Below the pieces are notes generated by a model that was not told the DNA's origin, made no database searches, and saw nothing but the letters and a program-made list of their open reading frames with translations. A stretch of 64,000 nucleotides of DNA from positions 124,001-188,000 of the forward strand of contig NZ_JASSVS010000006.1 of NCBI RefSeq assembly GCF_030250645.1, read 5' to 3'. The stretch is from Marinobacter azerbaijanicus. GTDB lineage: Bacteria; Pseudomonadota; Gammaproteobacteria; Pseudomonadales; Oleiphilaceae. Below are positions 60,783 to 64,000 of the stretch, in pieces (the first letter of the stretch is position 1; each line of letters starts with the position of its first letter). A program made the translations under genes and the position numbers.

Positions 60783-60798
60783 GGGCAACGGGTTGCCC
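60783..60798. repeat. Small perfect palindrome in the atuC-atuD gap
   Basis: GGGCAAC and GTTGCCC flank two G. It lies between copy C and the REP-like pair. Probably a weak hairpin; no other role evident. Confidence 0.4.
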
Positions 60799-60813
60799 TC
60801 ACGTCGGGTTGGT

Positions 60814-60900
60814 TTGTCGGATTACGCTTCGCTAATCCGACCTACGTTTCCAGGGCCGCAACCAATGTAGGTCGGATTAGCCGAAGGCGTAATCCGACAA
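60814..60900. repeat. REP-like inverted pair
   Basis: Two units in opposite orientation (60814-60845 and 60867-60900), each a hairpin of the GTCGGATTA / TAATCCGAC type with a CGCTTCG-like tip, joined by 21 bp. This matches the common gammaproteobacterial GTAGGTCGGATTAGC-type REP. It is unrelated in sequence to copies C and D that flank it. Confidence 0.85.
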
Positions 60901-60935
60901 AGAGTGAACAGGAAGCAAAGAACTTAACGACAAAA

Positions 60936-61045
60936 GCGGCTGTGTGGGCCGGCCTTCAGAAACCGTGCGGAGCCATGGATGGCGGAGCCCGAGCGCCACA
61001 TGGATGTGCTTGAGCGTGTTTCTGAAGGCCGGCCCACACAGCCGC
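60936..61045 (-). repeat. Long inverted-repeat hairpin element, copy D
   Basis: 28-bp perfect arms 60936-60963 and 61018-61045 (GCGGCTGTGTGGGCC outer end). The 54-nt core, in opposite orientation to B/C/E/F, has GAGCCATGGATGGC and CACATGGATGTG hairpins; closest relative is copy A at 25.5 kb. Ends 64 nt before the atuD start. With C and the REP-like pair it fills the 527-bp gap. Confidence 0.9.
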
Positions 61046-61109
61046 CACCCAAGCTTGAGAACGTGCACCCGTTTATGAAAGCACGAACAAACATCAGGAG
61101 AAAAAAAAC

Positions 61110-62270
61110 GTGAAATTCACAGCCGAACACGAAGCCCTCAGAAAAACCGTCCGCGATTTCGTGGAGAAGGAAATCAATCCCCACTGCGACGAATGGGAAG
61201 AAGCCGGCGAGTTTCCGATTCACGACATCTTCAAGAAACTCGGTAACCTCGGCCTGCTGGGCATTCAGAAGCCGGAAGAGTACGGCGGCATGGGGCTGGA
61301 TTACAGCTACAACCTGGTGGCTGCGGAAGAACTTGGTACTGCCCACTGCGGCGGTGTACCCCTGGCCATCGGGGTTCAGACCGATATGTGCACCCCCGCG
61401 ATCTCACGTTTTGGCTCCGACGAACTGAAGCGCACCTTCCTGGCACCAGCCATTGCCGGCGATATGGTTGGCTGCATCGGCGTAAGTGAAGTCGCGGCCG
61501 GTTCCGACGTGGCGGGGATGAAAACCACGGCGAAGCAGGATGGCGATGACTACGTTATCAACGGCTCCAAGATGTGGATCACCAACAGCCCCAAAGCCGA
61601 CTTCATCTGCCTGCTGGCAAACACCTCCGACGACAAGCCCCACAAGAACAAGTCTCTGATCGTGGTGCCCATGAACACCCCAGGTATTTCCTTCAGCCCG
61701 CACCTGAACAAGCTGGGTATGCGTTCTTCCGAGACAGCGCAGATCTTCTTTGACGATGTGCGTGTACCCCAGCGCTATCGGATCGGCGCCGAGGGCACCG
61801 GCTTCATGATGCAGATGCTGCAGTTCCAGGAAGAGCGACTCTGGGGCGCGGCAAACGTAATCAAGGCGCTGGAGCACTGCATCAACAAGACTATTGAGTA
61901 CTGCCGCGAGCGTAAGACGTTTGGTCAGCCTCTGATCAACAACCAGGTGATTCACTTCCGCCTTGCGGAGTTGCAGACCGAGGTGGAGGCCCTGCGTGCC
62001 CTGACCTATCAGGCCTGTGAACTGCACATCGAAGGCAAGGATGTGACCCGGCTTGCCTCCATGGCCAAGCTGAAGGCCGGAAGGCTTGGGCGTGAAGTCA
62101 CGGACAGCTGTCTGCAGTATTGGGGTGGCAACGGTTACATGTGGGAGAACCCGGTGTCCCGAGCGTTCCGGGATGTGCGGTTGGTTTCCATCGGTGGCGG
62201 GGCTGACGAAATCATGTTGGGGATTATCTGCAAGATGATGGGGACTCTTCCTGGCAAACAACGGGACTGA
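61110..62270 (+). CDS. atuD: Citronellyl-CoA dehydrogenase
   Basis: 386 residues, acyl-CoA dehydrogenase family: FAD-binding VSEVAAGSDVAGM and WITNS, and the C-terminal QYWGGNGYMWENPVSRAFRDVR. Introduces the double bond of citronellyl-CoA to give geranyl-CoA. Upstream AGGAG near ATG 61110 (CAGGAGAAAA). Product name relies on operon context; acyl-CoA dehydrogenases are hard to separate by sequence alone. Confidence 0.9.
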   Translation: MKFTAEHEALRKTVRDFVEKEINPHCDEWEEAGEFPIHDIFKKLGNLGLLGIQKPEEYGGMGLDYSYNLVAAEELGTAHCGGVPLAIGVQTDMCTPAISRFGSDELKRTFLAPAIAGDMVGCIGVSEVAAGSDVAGMKTTAKQDGDDYVINGSKMWITNSPKADFICLLANTSDDKPHKNKSLIVVPMNTPGISFSPHLNKLGMRSSETAQIFFDDVRVPQRYRIGAEGTGFMMQMLQFQEERLWGAANVIKALEHCINKTIEYCRERKTFGQPLINNQVIHFRLAELQTEVEALRALTYQACELHIEGKDVTRLASMAKLKAGRLGREVTDSCLQYWGGNGYMWENPVSRAFRDVRLVSIGGGADEIMLGIICKMMGTLPGKQRD

Positions 62271-62296
62271 TTTCTGAGTTTTGGCATTGGGAGAAA

Positions 62297-62416
62297 GGGC
62301 CGGCACGTGGGTGAGAGGCTTTTCCGGGACACGCTGTGAATACGTCCATGTACGCTCGACAAAAACATCCTTGTTTTTGACGGTCCCGGAAAAGCCTCTC
62401 ACCCACGCACCGGCCC
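62297..62416 (+). repeat. Long inverted-repeat hairpin element, copy E
   Basis: 34-nt arms 62297-62330 and 62383-62416 with two mismatches (outer end GGGCCGG, inner end CCGGGAC). The 52-nt core differs from copy B by one base (hairpin 2 tip ACATCCTTG), while most of the arms differ. Begins 26 nt after the atuD stop and ends 25 nt before the atuE start, so it fills the gap. Confidence 0.92.
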
Positions 62417-62441
62417 CCGGACAATTTTCTTGGAGTCGAAA

Positions 62442-63260
62442 ATGGATCAATTACCGCATTGCGAAACGCTAGTTCTAGAAAAGCAAGGACCGGCCCTTTT
62501 TGTCACCATCAACCGGCCGGACGTTCGGAACGCCATGAGCCTGCAGATGGTGGCGGAGCTTTCGACGGTGTTCGGTCAGGTTGAAAATGACGCCAGCATC
62601 CGCGCGGTGGTTCTTCGCGGTGCCGGAGGACATTTCTGCGCTGGTGGGGACATCAAGGACATGGCCGGTGCCCGGGGGCAAAAGCCTGCTGAGGGCGAGG
62701 AAGATCCGTTTTACCGGTTGAACCGGGCGTTCGGCCAGATGATTCAGCAGGTGAACGAGTCGTCGAAGGTGGTGATTGCGGTGACCGAAGGCGCTGTCAT
62801 GGGCGGGGGCTTCGGCCTGGCCTGTGTGTCGGATGTGGCGATTGCCGGGCCGTCGGCGAAGTTCGGGATGCCGGAGACCACCCTCGGGGTGATTCCTGCG
62901 CAGATCGCGCCGTTTGTGGTGGAGCGTATCGGGCTGACGCAAACGCGGCGGCTGGCGTTGCTGGGTTTGCGCGTGGATGCCAATGAGGCTTGCAGTCTGG
63001 GGATTGTTCATCAGGTGGCCGAGTCTGAAGTCGAGATTGATGAGCTGCTGGGTCAGGCAGTTGAGCGGGTTCGCCAGTGTGCGCCGAATGCGACGGCAGA
63101 AACCAAGGCGCTGTTGCACCGCGTTGGCCATGAGTCCATGAGCGGTCTTCTGGACAGTGCTGCGGAGAAGTTCGCGGCGGCGATTCGCAGTGATGAGGGC
63201 TCTGAGGGGACTCTTGCGTTTATGCAGAAGCGTCCGGCTTCTTGGACCGCCTCTGAATGA
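62442..63260 (+). CDS. atuE: Isohexenylglutaconyl-CoA hydratase
   Basis: 272 residues from ATG 62442 (GGAG 6-8 nt upstream); the frame extends to 62430 but that start is poor. Crotonase fold with the oxyanion segments GGHFCAGGDIKDMA and EGAVMGGGFGLA. Hydrates isohexenylglutaconyl-CoA in the terpenoid pathway. Position between atuD and atuF supports AtuE. Followed by two hairpin copies (F and G). Confidence 0.9.
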   Translation: MDQLPHCETLVLEKQGPALFVTINRPDVRNAMSLQMVAELSTVFGQVENDASIRAVVLRGAGGHFCAGGDIKDMAGARGQKPAEGEEDPFYRLNRAFGQMIQQVNESSKVVIAVTEGAVMGGGFGLACVSDVAIAGPSAKFGMPETTLGVIPAQIAPFVVERIGLTQTRRLALLGLRVDANEACSLGIVHQVAESEVEIDELLGQAVERVRQCAPNATAETKALLHRVGHESMSGLLDSAAEKFAAAIRSDEGSEGTLAFMQKRPASWTASE

Positions 63261-63282
63261 TGGCTTCTGGCTGATGGTGGCA

Positions 63283-63390
63283 GGCTGTGGCGGGCAGGGC
63301 TTTTCGGGACACGCGGTGAATACGTCCCTGTACGCTCCTAAAAAACATCCATGTTTTTTAGGGTCCCGAAAAGCCCTGCCCGCCCCAGCC
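63283..63390 (+). repeat. Long inverted-repeat hairpin element, copy F
   Basis: 28-nt arms 63283-63310 and 63363-63390 with one mismatch (CGGGCAGGGCTTTTC; inner end CGGGAC). 52-nt core: hairpin 1 GCG gtgaa TACGTCCCTGTA CGC and hairpin 2 CCTAAAAAACAT-CC-ATGTTTTTTAGG, a perfect 12-bp stem. Begins 22 nt after the atuE stop. Confidence 0.92.
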
Positions 63391-63449
63391 CCAGACCAGG
63401 TGCAAAACGCTCATAAAAAACAGGCATGCAATTACAAAAGCTGGAAGGA

Positions 63450-63565
63450 GCGTTGGTGCGAGGGGAACCCTGGTTCATGACCGTAAAAAACATGGATGTT
63501 TTTTACGAGCCTACATGGACGTATTCACGGCGTGTCCTGAACCAGGGTTCCCCTCGCACCAACGC
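63450..63565 (-). repeat. Long inverted-repeat hairpin element, copy G
   Basis: 28-bp perfect arms 63450-63477 and 63538-63565 (31 with one mismatch), outer end GCGTTGGTGCGAGGGG. Core in opposite orientation to F: hairpin 1 GCC gtgaa TACGTCCATGTA GGC, hairpin 2 CGTAAAAAACAT-CC-ATGTTTTTTACG, a perfect 12-bp stem. Ends 30 nt before the atuF start. F and G together fill the 335-bp atuE-atuF gap. Confidence 0.92.
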
Positions 63566-63595
63566 GACCAACCACCCAAGCAAGAGACCATACCC

Positions 63596-64000
63596 ATGCT
63601 AAAAAAGCTTTTAATAGCAAACCGAGGCGAAATCGCAGTACGGGTGATCAAAACCGCAAAGTCACTGGGCTACCGCACGGTAGCGGTATATTCCGAGGCA
63701 GACGCCAAGGCGCTGCATGTGGAAATGGCCGATGAGGCGGTGTGTATCGGCCCGGCTCAGGTGTCGGCGTCGTATTTGAAGGCCGACGCCATTATTGAGG
63801 CGGCGGTCAGGACCGGGGCGGACTGTGTGCATCCCGGGTATGGATTTCTGTCCGAAAATTCCGGATTCTCGAAGGCCTGTAAAGACGCCGGGTTGGTGTT
63901 TGTGGGGCCGCCGGAGGCGGCTATTGAGCTGATGGGCAGCAAGCGGCGGTCGAAGATTGCGATGCAGGAAGCCGGCGTGCCGGTGGTGCCCGGTTTTGAA
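63596..64000 (+). CDS. atuF: Geranyl-CoA carboxylase, biotin-carrying (alpha) subunit, 5' part
   Basis: First 135 codons; the gene runs past the window. Biotin carboxylase start [21 protein letters not shown], then [18 protein letters not shown] and [12 protein letters not shown], all typical. Carboxylates its own biotin and passes CO2 to AtuC. Biotin made by the bio operon at 0-5 kb would be the cofactor. A 3-methylcrotonyl-CoA carboxylase alpha subunit is the alternative; the biotin-carrier end is not visible. Confidence 0.9.
   Translation, partial: MLKKLLIANRGEIAVRVIKTAKSLGYRTVAVYSEADAKALHVEMADEAVCIGPAQVSASYLKADAIIEAAVRTGADCVHPGYGFLSENSGFSKACKDAGLVFVGPPEAAIELMGSKRRSKIAMQEAGVPVVPGFE

Noticed and set aside
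57957-63565. CRISPR array or ordinary direct repeat array
   Set aside because: Copies are in both orientations, spaced by genes, and share a palindromic core rather than a repeat-spacer pattern; no cas gene seen.

Overview
The window is chromosomal DNA from a gammaproteobacterium, most likely Marinobacter or a close relative. Evidence: GC-rich coding with strong codon bias, and a gene order from purA to parE (about 10.7-47.5 kb) that follows the Pseudomonas aeruginosa PA4938-PA4967 block almost gene for gene. It also carries a bio cluster like PA0500-PA0505 and an atuRABCDEF cluster like PA2885-PA2891. These comparisons come from memory of the families, not from a search. Nothing looks like a prophage, plasmid, IS element or CRISPR array, and I saw no rRNA or tRNA gene.

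Layout. 0-5 kb: biotin operon bioB-bioF-bioH-bioC-bioD on the minus strand, followed by a tiny flagellar-axial-like protein. A BirA-type operator sits on the -35 of the bioB promoter. 5-10.7 kb: ComF-like phosphoribosyltransferase, FAD oxidoreductase, SrkA kinase, small membrane proteins, and cmoA-cmoB (tRNA wobble uridine modification). 10.7-25.5 kb: purA, hisZ, hflC, hflK, hflX, hfq, miaA, mutL, amiB, tsaE, nnr, then queG and orn. 25.7-34.3 kb: rsgA, motAB, psd, a complete EF-P module (efp with target Lys34, epmA, epmB), and a PilZ-like partner gene. 34.5-47.5 kb: fimX, serB, parC, yceI, cytochrome b561, an EAL phosphodiesterase, an SLC13 transporter and parE. 47.6-55.1 kb: a secreted subtilase overlapping a PrcB-like lipoprotein gene, and a TRAP transporter set (lipoprotein, receptor, fused permease). 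55.3-64 kb: the acyclic terpene (citronellol/geraniol) utilisation genes atuR and atuABCDEF, the last cut by the window end.

The most unusual content is non-coding. Seven copies of a roughly 104-120 bp element lie between genes (25532-25639, 57957-58060, 60631-60741, 60936-61045, 62297-62416, 63283-63390, 63450-63565). Each has a 26-34 bp near-perfect terminal inverted repeat around a 52-55 nt core that folds into two small hairpins with TCCATG-type tips. The terminal arms differ greatly between copies but pair within each copy, and the inner stems show compensatory changes. Six of the seven fill every long gap of the atu operon, often starting 22-26 nt after a stop codon and ending 25-30 nt before the next start. 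A REP-like inverted pair lies between two of them.

Functional links: biotin made by the bio operon is the cofactor of the geranyl-CoA carboxylase (AtuC/AtuF); FimX, the PilZ-like protein, MotAB and the EAL protein form a c-di-GMP and motility group; CmoAB, MiaA, QueG, TsaE, EF-P/EpmAB, RsgA, HflX and Hfq form a translation and RNA group.
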